From Oxalobacteraceae bacterium OTU3CINTB1 (GTDB taxonomy: Bacteria > Pseudomonadota > Gammaproteobacteria > Burkholderiales > Burkholderiaceae_D), in contig CP099652.1 of the NCBI GenBank assembly GCA_024123955.1, positions 682,001 through 746,000 on the forward strand: a DNA stretch of 64,000 bases, read 5' to 3'. Shown one piece after another: positions 1-7,938 of this stretch. A model generated the notes under the pieces. It was not told where the DNA came from. It ran no database searches and worked only from the letters and a program-made list of their open reading frames with translations. The stretch's first letter is position 1, and each line of letters begins with the position of its first letter. The position numbers and the translations under genes are program-made.

Positions 1-118
1 CTAGCTCGAAAGAGCTAGCGCCTTCGCGCTCTTCGTGGCGATGGCGGCGGCGACGCGCCACGGTACGCTATGGCTTGCATGTTCATCGTGCCCCCATTGA
101 TACCGAAGAGAGGAAAGC

Positions 119-1093
119 ATGACCAACCACACCAATCCCGACCAGCGCCGCCGCAATGTGCTGATGAGCGCAGCCACCGCCGCCGCCGCCGCCGGCACCG
201 CCGCCGCCGGCGTCTCGCTCAACGCCTCGGCCGCCACGCCATCGACACCGCAGACCCGCAAAGTCTCGACGCTGACCACCCGCGATGGCGTCGAGCTGTA
301 CTACAAGGATTGGGGGCCGAAGAATGGCCAGCCGGTCGTCTTCAGCCACGGTTGGCCGCTCAATTCGGACAGCTGGGAATCGCAAATGATCTTCCTGGCC
401 GACCGCGGCTACCGCTGCATCGCGCACGACCGCCGTGGCCACGGCCGCTCGAGCCAGCCTTGGGACGGCAACGACATGGACCACTACGCCGACGACCTGG
501 CCCAGGTGATCGAGGCGCTGGACCTGAAGAACGCGGTGCTGGTGGGCTTTTCCACCGGCGGCGGCGAGGTGGCGCGCTACGTCGGCCGCCACGGCACCAA
601 ACGCGTCGCCGGCCTGGCGCTGGTGTCGGCGGTGCCGCCGCTGATGCTCAAGAAGGCCGATTATCCGGGCGGCCTGCCGATCGAAGTGTTCGACGGCATC
701 CGCGCCGGCTCGACCGCCAACCGCGCCCAGCTGTATATCGACATCGCCTCGGGCCCGTTCTTCGGCTTCAACCGTCCGGGCGCCAAGGTATCGCAAGGGT
801 TGATCAATTCGTGGACGGCGCAGGGCATGCAGGCCGGCCACAAGAACACCTACGACTCGATCAAGGCGTTCTCGGAGACCGACTTCCGTGACGACCTGAA
901 AAAGTTCGACAAGCCGACCCTGATCATCCACGGCGACGACGACCAGATCGTGCCGATCGACGCCTCCGGCAAAGCCGCCGCCGCGATCGTCAAGCACGCC
1001 AAGCTGCTGGTGTATCCGGGCGCGCCGCACGGCCTGACCGATACCCACAAGGACCGCGTCAACAACGACCTGCTGGCCTTCATCAAGGGCTAA
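119..1093 (+). CDS. Tat-exported alpha/beta hydrolase (chloroperoxidase/arylesterase-like)
   Basis: 324 aa. The N-terminus carries a twin-arginine motif (RRRNVLM, residues 10-16) followed by an Ala-rich hydrophobic stretch to about residue 39, so export by Tat is likely. The rest is one alpha/beta-hydrolase fold: oxyanion HGW (77-79), nucleophile elbow GFSTGG with Ser145, acid Asp in HGDDDQIVP (about 275) and His304 in GAPHGLTD. This pattern is typical of cofactor-free chloroperoxidases and arylesterases; the substrate cannot be read from sequence. The start follows a good ribosome site (GAGGAAA, 7 nt upstream). The gene is convergent with the response regulator on the other strand and has no operon partner in the window. 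Confidence 0.85.
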   Translation: MTNHTNPDQRRRNVLMSAATAAAAAGTAAAGVSLNASAATPSTPQTRKVSTLTTRDGVELYYKDWGPKNGQPVVFSHGWPLNSDSWESQMIFLADRGYRCIAHDRRGHGRSSQPWDGNDMDHYADDLAQVIEALDLKNAVLVGFSTGGGEVARYVGRHGTKRVAGLALVSAVPPLMLKKADYPGGLPIEVFDGIRAGSTANRAQLYIDIASGPFFGFNRPGAKVSQGLINSWTAQGMQAGHKNTYDSIKAFSETDFRDDLKKFDKPTLIIHGDDDQIVPIDASGKAAAAIVKHAKLLVYPGAPHGLTDTHKDRVNNDLLAFIKG

Positions 1094-1115
1094 GCCGGCG
1101 GGCCGGCGCGCGCCG

Positions 1116-1760
1116 TTAGAGGGAGATGATGCCGCGCTTGACCGCGATGGCGACCGCGTGGGTGCGGTCGTGCGCGTCGAGCTTGGCGAGGATGGTGCGG
1201 ATATGGGCTTTGACGGTGTCCTCGGCGATGCCGAGGTGCACGCCGATTTGCTTGTTGCCGTTGCCGGCCGCCGCGCTCGACAGCACCGCCATCTCCCGCT
1301 CGCTCAGGTTCGGCTGGCCCAGCCGTTCGACCAGGGTGCGCGCCACGTCGGCCGGGATCCAGCGGTGGCCGGCATGCACCGCGCGGATCGCGTCGATCAA
1401 GTCCTTGCGCAGGCTGTGTTTCATCAGGAAGCCGGCCGCGCCCAGTTCGAGCGCGCGGCGCATCTGGTGGTCGCCGCTCAGCGTGGTCAGCATGATCACG
1501 CGGGCGTGGCCGTTGCGCTGCCGCAGCGCTTCAAGCGCCTGCAGGCCGTCCAGCCCGGGCATGGCGATGTCCATGATGGTCAGGTCCGGCCGCAAGGCTT
1601 CGAACGTCTCCACCACGCGGGCGCCGTCGTCGAGTTCGCCCACCACCTGCAAATCGGGCTGGTTGGCGATGGTGTCGGCCAGTCCCGCCAGGATCATCGG
1701 ATGGTCGTCGACGAGGAGGATGCGGACTGGCTTGCTGCTTGGTTCGGTACTGCTCGACAC
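1116..1760 (-). CDS. NarL/FixJ-type response regulator
   Basis: 214 aa from a GTG start at 1760, chosen because GGAG lies 5 nt upstream; a longer reading to 1895 has low-quality N-terminal sequence and would nearly abut the divergent cupin gene. Receiver domain at about residues 12-125 with acidic pair Asp18-Asp19 and phospho-acceptor Asp64 (TIMDIAMPG). LuxR-type helix-turn-helix at about 150-205 (LSEREMAVLSSAAAGNGNKQ). It should be a DNA-binding transcription regulator controlled by phosphorylation. No sensor kinase is adjacent on the same strand; the hybrid kinase at 2.4 kb is a different architecture, so the partner is unknown. Confidence 0.88.
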   Translation of the reverse strand: MSSSTEPSSKPVRILLVDDHPMILAGLADTIANQPDLQVVGELDDGARVVETFEALRPDLTIMDIAMPGLDGLQALEALRQRNGHARVIMLTTLSGDHQMRRALELGAAGFLMKHSLRKDLIDAIRAVHAGHRWIPADVARTLVERLGQPNLSEREMAVLSSAAAGNGNKQIGVHLGIAEDTVKAHIRTILAKLDAHDRTHAVAIAVKRGIISL

Positions 1761-1901
1761 GTGTACTCCGTGGGTTGGCGGATGGGCTGCGCGCAGTGTA
1801 ATACAAGTACAAGCACAGCGGCAATCGACAACCAGTCGTTGCTCCGCCCAATATAACCAGAAGTAACTCTCGGCATCACGCCGTTCACTCACCAAGGAAA
1901 C

Positions 1902-2354
1902 ATGATGAAATCAATCGCTAAAATCGCTGTTGCGGCCGCCTCGTTGGCGGTGTTCTGCCTGCAAGCCCAGGCGCAATCGCCGGCCGCCGCCCACGACCAC
2001 GTGTCGGCCGCGCCGCTGGGCGCTCCCAAGTTCGACGCCAAGGGCATCGCCCGCACCGAAACCGTGCGCAGCCAGTTCGACAGCACGCGCGAGGCGATCC
2101 AGGTGCGCGTCGATTTCGCCAAGGGCGCGTCGTTCCCGAAACACTCCCACCCGGGTGTGGAGATCGCCTACGTGCTGACCGGCGCCATCGAATATGAACT
2201 GGAAGGCAAGGTCGTTCGCCTCAAGGCCGGCGAGTCGATCTACATCCCTGCCGGCGCGGTGCACTCGGCGAAGAACATCGACACCGGCACCACGTCGGAA
2301 TTGGCCACCTATCTGGTGGAAAAGAACAAGCCGATCGTCATTCTCGACAAGTAA
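1902..2354 (+). CDS. Secreted cupin-domain protein
   Basis: 150 aa. Signal peptide at residues 1-24 (MKSIAKIAVAAASLAVFCLQ, then AQA cleavage). The mature part is one cupin barrel: motif 1 (FPKHSHPGVEIAYVLTG) with metal-type histidines and a glutamate, and motif 2 (PAGAVHSAKN). Cupins of this size in the periplasm are usually small metal-binding proteins with unassigned substrate, so no reaction is claimed. It is divergent from the response regulator with about 140 nt between the chosen starts, which would suit shared regulation, but no operator was recognised there. A ribosome site (AAGGAAAC) lies just upstream of the ATG. Confidence 0.85.
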   Translation: MMKSIAKIAVAAASLAVFCLQAQAQSPAAAHDHVSAAPLGAPKFDAKGIARTETVRSQFDSTREAIQVRVDFAKGASFPKHSHPGVEIAYVLTGAIEYELEGKVVRLKAGESIYIPAGAVHSAKNIDTGTTSELATYLVEKNKPIVILDK

Positions 2355-2405
2355 GATCGTTGGGGCTGGAGTGCCGGCGGAACTTTCATGGTGAAATGCT
2401 AAGAA

Positions 2406-4733
2406 GTGGCGGAAAGTAGTAGAATCGCGCCAATTTCCACTGACCGCGAGAGCCCCTTGATCGACAGCCCACCGGTGCGCGCCCTGCGCGCCGCCTTGTA
2501 CCGCAGCATGGAACGCCCCGAGCATGGCGACCAGGACCTGCAAGGCTGGCGCAATCGGCTGCTGAACGGCTTGTGCGCCGCCGCCTTCTGGCTTGGCCTG
2601 CTGGCCCTGGTGCCCAGCATGTGGGCGGCGGCGCAGCAAGGCCGCTTGCCGCTGGTGGCGACCGACATCGTCGCGCTCACCGGCGTCGGTTGGCTGAATT
2701 ATCGGCGGGATATCGCCTATCAGGTGCGGGCCGGCGCACTGCTGGGCATCGTTTATCTGATCGCCGTGGTGCTGCTGTTTTCCCTCGGACCGCTGTCGCA
2801 GATCTATTTGATGGCGGTGCCGGTGCTGTGCACGGTTCTGGTGGGCAGCAGGGCCGCCCTGCTGGCGCTCGCGTGGTGCGGCGCCACCCTTTTTCTGGCC
2901 GGCTACTGCGGCGGGATAGAACCAGGCTTGGCCGTCGTGAAGGTCGGCCCGCTGGCGCACTGGCTCATCCTGAGCATCAATTTCCTGCTGGTCGCCTCCG
3001 TGCTGACGGTATCGTGCACCTATTTGCTGCACGGGCTGGACGGCGCCCTGGCGCGCCAGCGCGTCATCCATACCCGCAGCCACGACAACGAAATCCGCTA
3101 CCGGCAAGTGTTGGAGGCGCAGATCGCCACCCTGCACGCGCGCGAGGCCGACCTGCGCGCCTCGCAGGCGAGCCAGGCCGAATCGCTGGCGGCGCAGCGG
3201 GCGGCCGAAGTGTCGAACCAGCTCAAGAGCGATTTCCTGGCGATGATCAGCCACGAGGTGCGCACGCCGCTGGGCGGCGTCATCGGCATGCTGCGGTCCG
3301 CCATGAAGGACGCGGGCGTGGCGCCCAACACCCGCGACAAGCTGCGCCTGAGCCTGAGCAACGCCGAGGTGCTGCTGCAAATCATCAACGACATCCTCGA
3401 CTTCTCGCGCCTGGAGGCCGGCAAGATGCCGCTGGAGGTGCTGGACTTCGACCTCGCCGGCCTGCTCCACGACGTGGTGGGCCTGCTGGCCGAGCGCGCC
3501 GAGGCCAAGGGCGTGTCGCTCATCGCCGAGTTCGCTCCCGGAATGCCCGCCTGGTGGCGTGGCGATCCGACGCGGCTGCGGCAGGTGGTGGTGAACCTGG
3601 TCGGCAACGGCGTCAAGTTCACCGAGCGCGGCGAAGTGCGCGTGAGCGTGGCGGAGGACGGCGATCAAGGCATCGTCCTGACCGTGCGCGACACCGGCAT
3701 CGGTATCGAAGCCGAAGCGCTCGGCCGGCTGTTCCAGAAGTTCGAGCAGGCCGACGCCGCCACGTCGCGCAAATACGGCGGCGCCGGATTGGGCCTGGCC
3801 ATCTGCAAGAACATCGTCGGCTCCATGGGCGGACGCATCGACGCGAGCAGCGAACCCGGCGTCGGCAGTGTGTTCCGCGTACATCTGCCGCTGGAGCGCG
3901 GCGTGCCGGTGGCCGCGCTCGTGGAGGAGGCGCGCCGCCCGCACGCCGCCCGCCTGGCCGTGCTGTGCGCCGAGGACGGCAGCACCAATCAGGTGATCTT
4001 GACGGAACTGGTGAGCAACATGGGCCACACCCTCACCATCGTCGAGGACGGTTTGGCGGCGCTGGAGGAATTGGCCGCGCGCGACTACGACCTGGTGATC
4101 ATGGACGGCCGCATGCCGCGCATGGACGGCAGGGCCGCCTTGCAGCGCCTGCGCGCCGGACTGGACGGCGTGCGCGACGCCGCCGTGCCGGTGATCGCGC
4201 TAACGGCCAACGCGACGGCGGAGGAGCGGCAACGCTTCCTGGCGGCCGGCGCCAGCGGCTTCCTCGCCAAGCCGATCGATGAAATCGCTTTGCACACGGA
4301 GATCGCCCGCCAGCTGGAAAAGTTGCTGGCGAACGGCAGGCCTTTGATCGGCGAGCAGCGCGCCATGGCGGCGGGCGCGCCGGCGTTGAGTGAGTTGGAC
4401 GATATGTTTGGCGTGGCGGAGTTGCCGGCCGCCGGGGCGCGTTCGGCGGAGGTGGATGCCAAGTTGCAGCGCGCCATGCGCTCGGCGTTTATGATCGAAG
4501 GGCCGCGGCTGTTGACGGCTGCGTGGCAGGGGTTGGACGAGGGCGATGGTGCCGCGGTTGCGCTGGCCGTGCACAGCCTGATGGGCGGGGCCGCGTTTCT
4601 CGGCGCGGATGAGTTGCGTGCGCGCTGCGCCCGTATCGAGCAACTGGCCGATGCCGGCGAACTGGACGCGGTGAGGCCGCAGCTGGCGACGCTTACGCTG
4701 GAGCTGGCCGAGACGTTGGCGGAAATTGACTGA
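2406..4733 (+). CDS. RpfC-like hybrid sensor histidine kinase
   Basis: 775 aa from GTG 2406; in-frame alternatives are TTG 2457 and ATG 2508, so the exact start is uncertain. The N-terminus has about five to six hydrophobic segments (residues 55-205), then a coiled linker. Next come HisKA with His283 ([12 protein letters not shown]), HATPase ([20 protein letters not shown]), a receiver domain with Asp567 ([11 protein letters not shown]) and a C-terminal HPt domain with His723 ([12 protein letters not shown]). Order and length match RpfC-type phosphorelay kinases. The DSF synthase rpfF and the HD-GYP regulator rpfG are not nearby, so a quorum-sensing role is only a possibility. A strong hairpin terminator follows. 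Confidence 0.88.
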   Translation: MAESSRIAPISTDRESPLIDSPPVRALRAALYRSMERPEHGDQDLQGWRNRLLNGLCAAAFWLGLLALVPSMWAAAQQGRLPLVATDIVALTGVGWLNYRRDIAYQVRAGALLGIVYLIAVVLLFSLGPLSQIYLMAVPVLCTVLVGSRAALLALAWCGATLFLAGYCGGIEPGLAVVKVGPLAHWLILSINFLLVASVLTVSCTYLLHGLDGALARQRVIHTRSHDNEIRYRQVLEAQIATLHAREADLRASQASQAESLAAQRAAEVSNQLKSDFLAMISHEVRTPLGGVIGMLRSAMKDAGVAPNTRDKLRLSLSNAEVLLQIINDILDFSRLEAGKMPLEVLDFDLAGLLHDVVGLLAERAEAKGVSLIAEFAPGMPAWWRGDPTRLRQVVVNLVGNGVKFTERGEVRVSVAEDGDQGIVLTVRDTGIGIEAEALGRLFQKFEQADAATSRKYGGAGLGLAICKNIVGSMGGRIDASSEPGVGSVFRVHLPLERGVPVAALVEEARRPHAARLAVLCAEDGSTNQVILTELVSNMGHTLTIVEDGLAALEELAARDYDLVIMDGRMPRMDGRAALQRLRAGLDGVRDAAVPVIALTANATAEERQRFLAAGASGFLAKPIDEIALHTEIARQLEKLLANGRPLIGEQRAMAAGAPALSELDDMFGVAELPAAGARSAEVDAKLQRAMRSAFMIEGPRLLTAAWQGLDEGDGAAVALAVHSLMGGAAFLGADELRARCARIEQLADAGELDAVRPQLATLTLELAETLAEID

Positions 4734-4750
4734 CCTTCCTGTTGACGAAA

Positions 4751-4785
4751 GGCCCGCCGGCGACGTGTCGCCGGCGGGCCTTTTT
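4751..4785. terminator. Bidirectional rho-independent terminator
   Basis: A perfect 14-bp GC-rich stem (4751-4764 with 4767-4780) and a 2-nt loop are followed by TTTTT on the plus strand. The minus strand shows a shorter TTT after the same stem. It ends the hybrid kinase transcript and, in reverse, the two cysteine-rich genes. Confidence 0.88.
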
Positions 4786-4797
4786 AATTGCTACCTG

Positions 4798-4932
4798 TTA
4801 GAAGCAGCAGGCGAGCATCTTCACGCAGCAGTCCAGACTGACGCAGCAGTCCATGGCGGTTGCCGCATAGGCGCCAGCCGAAGCCAGAAGGATGGCCGTC
4901 ACGGCGCTTGCTTTGACGATGATTGATTTCAT
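4798..4932 (-). CDS. 44-aa cysteine-rich secreted peptide
   Basis: Not a recognised family. The ORF starts at ATG 4932 with AGGAAA 4-5 nt upstream and encodes 44 aa. Residues 1-24 form a clear signal peptide (MKSIIVKASAVTAILLASAG, then AYAA). The mature peptide is only about 20 residues and has six cysteines as three CC pairs (29-30, 35-36, 42-43) in MDCCVSLDCCVKMLACCF. It lies 52 nt downstream of a second cysteine-rich secreted gene on the same strand and ends just before a shared terminator, so the two probably form an operon. Metal binding or a disulfide-knotted peptide are both possible. The signal peptide plus ribosome site make it credible despite its size. Confidence 0.6.
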   Translation of the reverse strand: MKSIIVKASAVTAILLASAGAYAATAMDCCVSLDCCVKMLACCF

Positions 4933-4984
4933 GGTGTTTCCTATTAGCTGGAAGTTGAGTTGGTCGTGACATCACTTCGGTGTG

Positions 4985-5251
4985 CTAATCAGGCGGACAC
5001 CAGACATCTTTCGCTGGTGCCGGAGACATGGTCGGGGCAGGGCAGTAGGCTGGCAGACGCGTCAGCGTTGGCGCGGGCAGCGCGATACCTGCGGCGATGG
5101 CGGGCATCGCCGCAGGCAGACAATCCATCGCCACGCATTGCGTCACTGGGCAATCGGCGCTCTTGCAGCACATGCGAGCGGGCGCCGCCGCCAGCACGGA
5201 GCTGTGCAGCACGAAGACCAGCGCGATGATCATGGCAAGAAATTGTCGCAT
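4985..5251 (-). CDS. 88-aa cysteine-rich secreted protein
   Basis: Start taken as ATG 5251, where an N-terminal signal peptide begins (MRQFLAMIIALVFVLHSSVL, then AAA); the frame stays open to 5350 but the extra residues look non-coding. The mature part is about 65 aa with seven cysteines at 28, 29, 34, 39, 44, 70 and 85. The cluster MCCKSADCPVTQCVAMDC resembles a metal-thiolate or disulfide-rich motif, followed by a Pro/Ala-rich tail. No obvious Shine-Dalgarno is present; a TACAAT hexamer ends 6 nt before the ATG, so a short or leaderless transcript is possible. The family is not recognised. It is paired with the 44-aa peptide downstream. Confidence 0.55.
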   Translation of the reverse strand: MRQFLAMIIALVFVLHSSVLAAAPARMCCKSADCPVTQCVAMDCLPAAMPAIAAGIALPAPTLTRLPAYCPAPTMSPAPAKDVWCPPD

Positions 5252-5732
5252 CTGTCGATTGTAGCAAGAATGTTGGGCGCGGGGCCGGAGTTGAGCCGGA
5301 TAAAGCGCACAGGCATCCAGCACAGCAGTGTAGCGATGCTGGCGGGTCATCAGTAGCCCAGCCCAAGCTCCTGCGCTTGATCTACCAATTGCTGAGCAAT
5401 TGATGATGGCAGCCGTTTTCCCCTGGTGTCGGAACGTCAGTGCTTAACCGAGAGTCTAGTCCTAAACGAAATAGATGCAACCAGCCTCGCCCGGCGGGGC
5501 TTGCAAGAGCAAAAAGGGGCACAAGCTCGACGCTTGCGACGCTCCGATATGCCTGCTAATTCTGATGCCGCCCGTCAGTTTCTAACTAGCCACCTATGGC
5601 AGGAACGAAACGTGTGTCCCCTTTGATCCGACGCAAGCGTGGTTTGTCACCCAGCATGGTATTTGACATGCGCCAATCGGTCGGTCGGTCGAGCGGGCAG
5701 AATCATTCAGCGCCACTCTACGGGAGGAAACC
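5252..5732. other. Gene-poor intergenic stretch upstream of hcp
   Basis: About 480 nt without a convincing gene. It holds a short hairpin (CAATTGC-TGA-GCAATTG, 5388-5404), a CGGT tandem repeat (about 5678-5690), and a possible sigma-54-type site TGG-N10-GC at 5657-5671. On the minus strand a frame closing at 5350 reads RLPSSIAQQLVDQAQELGLG before its stop; it has no start and is blocked upstream near 5437, so it may be the remnant of a lost gene's C-terminus. Base composition is less GC-rich than the flanks. Confidence 0.4.
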
Positions 5733-6224
5733 ATGGCAATCGACGTGTATCTTCATATTGACGGGATCAAGGGTGAGTCGACCGACTCGATGCACACTGG
5801 CTGGATCGAATGCACGACGGTCCAATGGGGCATGTCGCAACCGAAGAGCGCGACATCATCAACGGGCGGCGGCCACACCGCCGAACGTGCTGAGCTGGAC
5901 GACATCACCATTCATAAACTGGCCGACCTCTCGTCGCCTATCTTGATGCAAACCTGCGTAATGGGCAAAACCCTTGCTCGTGCGAAGCTTGAATTCCTGC
6001 GCGCGGACGGCCAAGGCGAACGCGTCAGGTATTTCGAAATCGAGTTGGAGAACGTGCTGATCGGCGCTGTCACTCCGGTGGTCCACGAGGGGAACATTCT
6101 CAGCGAAACGGTCGGCCTGAAGTTTTCGAAGGTGAAGTGGAAGTACACCCAACAGAAGGTCGGCGGCGGGGCAGGTGGTAATACGGCCGGCGGATGGGAC
6201 TTATCTGCTAACCGAGTCGTGTGA
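5733..6224 (+). CDS. hcp: Hcp-family type VI secretion tube protein
   Basis: 163 aa, the usual Hcp1 length. The opening AIDVYLHIDGIKGES, the Gly-rich loop with AELDDITIHKLADLSSPIL, and the closing strands VGLKFSKVKWKY are characteristic of Hcp. Hcp hexamers stack into the inner tube of the T6SS and carry small effectors in their lumen. A strong ribosome site (GGAGGAAA) precedes the ATG. No other T6SS structural gene (tssB/C, vgrG, clpV) is in the window, so this is an orphan Hcp serving an apparatus encoded elsewhere. Its stop codon is 9 nt before the next start, and that next gene encodes a murein endopeptidase-like protein, the expected layout for an Hcp-linked effector. Confidence 0.92.
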   Translation: MAIDVYLHIDGIKGESTDSMHTGWIECTTVQWGMSQPKSATSSTGGGHTAERAELDDITIHKLADLSSPILMQTCVMGKTLARAKLEFLRADGQGERVRYFEIELENVLIGAVTPVVHEGNILSETVGLKFSKVKWKYTQQKVGGGAGGNTAGGWDLSANRVV

Positions 6225-6232
6225 GAGCAATC

Positions 6233-6703
6233 ATGAATGAGCCGCCTGTCAAGGACGCACGAGGCTTTTTTAAGCTGCCGCAGGGCCCGGAGCACGGTGG
6301 CCATGGATACTACACGTACGGCACCCCAGCGCGTGGGGCCGGCCAGTTTGCTCATCCCAAGCTACTTTCGATGCTTAACTTGGTTGAGCATCGTTGGCAG
6401 GGCATGGACAACCGTAAAATCGGGATCGGAAACATTAGCCTTGCTGACGGAGTCAAGTTCCGCCCGCACGAGGGCCACGTCAGCGGCTTGGATGTGGACA
6501 TTCGACTGATTCGCAAGGACGGCCTGCAGTTGCCAATTAGCTGGAATGAGCGCCAGTACGACCGCGAAGCTACCGAAATGCTTATCTGTCTTTTCTTCGA
6601 GTCAAATCTGGTGAAGGTTATTTACTTCAACGATCCCAAGATACCTCGGGTACAGCCACGCATCTACCATGACAACCACTTCCATGTGACGATCTTAGAA
6701 TAG
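6233..6703 (+). CDS. MepA-like (M74) murein endopeptidase, putative T6SS effector
   Basis: 156 aa from ATG 6233. Three blocks match penicillin-insensitive murein endopeptidase MepA: GQFAHPKLLSMLN (about 43-55), HEGHVSGLDVDI (about 82-93) supplying zinc-ligand His and Asp, and HDNHFHV near the C-terminus supplying the HxH. MepA cleaves D-Ala-meso-DAP cross-links in peptidoglycan. Unlike housekeeping MepA (about 270 aa, exported), this protein is short and has no signal peptide, so it could reach a periplasm only by another route, such as the Hcp tube encoded 9 nt upstream. A secreted candidate immunity protein follows 9 nt downstream. The enzyme assignment is strong; the effector role is inferred from context. 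Confidence 0.82.
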   Translation: MNEPPVKDARGFFKLPQGPEHGGHGYYTYGTPARGAGQFAHPKLLSMLNLVEHRWQGMDNRKIGIGNISLADGVKFRPHEGHVSGLDVDIRLIRKDGLQLPISWNERQYDREATEMLICLFFESNLVKVIYFNDPKIPRVQPRIYHDNHFHVTILE

Positions 6704-6712
6704 GAGTGTGAC

Positions 6713-7081
6713 GTGAAGACCTTAGCGCTCGTAGCAACGCTGATTGTCACCGCCGCCGCACTTGCGCACGGTGTACAACCATGGGAATGGATCACTCGGC
6801 CGGCCGAGGTCCAGTATGTGATCTACGGCGGCGGTCTTGGGGACACATACGCACCGGCTCCCAAAGATGTTCACGTCGCCTTCTATGTGCGTGGCCGCGC
6901 TGCGAAGGAGATGTTTGATGTGATGGGCCCCGACAAAAAGAGCGAGTGCGGTATCGAAAGAGGCGGTAGGGTGCGTGAAAAAGAAAACGTGGCCTGTCGA
7001 TATCGCCCTTCGGACGCATACGAGTGCGACTTTGGCTTCGATCTTACCTCCGGCAAGAGCATTGGTGGTTCAATTTGCTGA
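6713..7081 (+). CDS. Secreted putative immunity protein
   Basis: 122 aa from a GTG start with AGGAG 8 nt upstream, the site overlapping the end of the endopeptidase gene. Residues 1-19 are a signal peptide (MKTLALVATLIVTAAALAHG), so the mature protein is periplasmic. Four cysteines (KSECGIE, NVACRYR, YECDFGFD, GSIC) could form two disulfides. No family name is recognised. Position directly after an unexported murein hydrolase, tight spacing and periplasmic targeting are what an immunity protein against a wall-attacking T6SS effector needs. The function is inferred from context only. Confidence 0.65.
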   Translation: MKTLALVATLIVTAAALAHGVQPWEWITRPAEVQYVIYGGGLGDTYAPAPKDVHVAFYVRGRAAKEMFDVMGPDKKSECGIERGGRVREKENVACRYRPSDAYECDFGFDLTSGKSIGGSIC

Positions 7082-7115
7082 CCTCGACGCACACACTTTC
7101 GTGAGCGCAGCATAC

Positions 7116-7181
7116 GAATTTCAGATAACGTCAATTTATCTGAAATTCAGATAATCCGTTTTTATCCGAATGACGGATAAA
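7116..7181. repeat. Stacked AT-rich palindromes between the T6SS cassette and tRNA-Thr
   Basis: A perfect 13-bp inverted repeat (7116-7128 GAATTTCAGATAA against 7136-7148) overlaps a third half-copy, giving the near-palindrome TTATCTGAA-A-TTCAGATAA at 7136-7154. A second hairpin TTTATCCG-N5-CGGATAAA lies at 7161-7181. No gene or T-run accompanies the first group. Arrangement and position at the edge of an accessory patch suggest protein-binding or recombination half-sites; transcription termination of the immunity gene is an alternative. Confidence 0.6.
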
Positions 7182-7204
7182 TATTGGTCGCACACCCGAC
7201 GCAG

Positions 7205-7237
7205 AAAACAAAAAGCCCAGCCGGTAAGGGCTGGGCT
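7205..7237 (-). terminator. Rho-independent terminator after tRNA-Thr
   Basis: The 9-bp stem AGCCCAGCC/GGCTGGGCT (7214-7222 with 7229-7237) is followed on the minus strand by TTTTTGTTTT. It lies 17 nt past the tRNA 3' end. Confidence 0.85.
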
Positions 7238-7253
7238 AAGTGCTTGATATTTC

Positions 7254-7329
<76 letters not shown>

Positions 7330-7355
7330 GAAACTTGTACGGGGCAAATTATACG

Positions 7356-7838
7356 CTATTTAATCCGCGTCAGGGTGGGGCGCCCGCCCTTTTTGGGTGG
7401 GTCGTTGTCGTCCTGCGGGGCGCTTGCCGCCTCGTTTTTGCCCTCCGGCGCGGGCGTCGGCACGGCTGCCAGCGACGGTCCCGGCACGCTGGTTTGCTCG
7501 GCCTGCGGCGGCGCATCGGTCCCGCCGGCTTGCGGCTCGAACGCCATGCCCTGGCCGTTTTCGTTGGCGTAGATGGCCATGACGTTGTTGACCGGGACGT
7601 AGATTTCGCGCGAGACGCCGCCGAAGCGGGCGTGGAAGCGGATGCTGTCGTTGTCCATCTTCAGCCCCGAGGTGGCGCCGAAACTGATGTTGAGGACGAT
7701 TTCGCCTTTTTTGACGTATTCCATCGGTACGGTGGTCGAGGCGTCGACCTTGACGGCCAGGTAGGGCGTGTAGCCGCTGTCGGTGCACCACTCATAAATG
7801 GCGCGCAGCATGTAGGGCTTGGTAGAAATTTCGGACAT
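7356..7838 (-). CDS. sspB: ClpXP protease specificity-enhancing factor SspB
   Basis: 160 aa from ATG 7838 (an upstream in-frame start would add ten unrelated residues). The N-terminal substrate-binding domain (about 1-110) has the family hallmark KPYMLRAIYEWCTDSGYTPY and the segment GEIVLNISFGAT. It is followed by a long Pro/Ala-rich linker and a basic C-terminal tail (GGRPTLTRIK) that in this family docks on ClpX. SspB captures ssrA-tagged peptides from stalled ribosomes and delivers them to ClpXP. It is encoded about 100 nt after sspA on the same strand, the standard pairing. Confidence 0.95.
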   Translation of the reverse strand: MSEISTKPYMLRAIYEWCTDSGYTPYLAVKVDASTTVPMEYVKKGEIVLNISFGATSGLKMDNDSIRFHARFGGVSREIYVPVNNVMAIYANENGQGMAFEPQAGGTDAPPQAEQTSVPGPSLAAVPTPAPEGKNEAASAPQDDNDPPKKGGRPTLTRIK

Positions 7839-7938
7839 GGTATTCCAGACTACGGTAAAACACGGCACGCCCCCGGTTCAACACGGTGGGCGCGCCGATA
7901 ATTTCAACTAAACATCGGCGTTTCCGCGATCGAACCGA

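Noticed and set aside
1..18. Hairpin CTAGCTC-GAAA-GAGCTAG at the left edge as a terminator
   Set aside because: It has no T-run and the upstream context is outside the window.
1911..4028. Very long antisense frames opposite high-GC genes (also around 8894-10816, 22311-24497, 30307-32730, 36045-38264)
   Set aside because: They lie in the frame opposite strong protein families, are rich in His, Arg, Gly and Ala, and have no ribosome sites or recognisable domains; they are GC-driven shadows.
5512..5624. Imperfect inverted repeat AAAGGGGCACA / TGTGTCCCCTTT as insertion-sequence ends
   Set aside because: There is a mismatch in 12 bp, no transposase between the arms and no flanking duplication.
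5426..5626. 66-codon plus-strand frame upstream of hcp
   Set aside because: It has no ribosome site and an unstructured composition; treated as intergenic.
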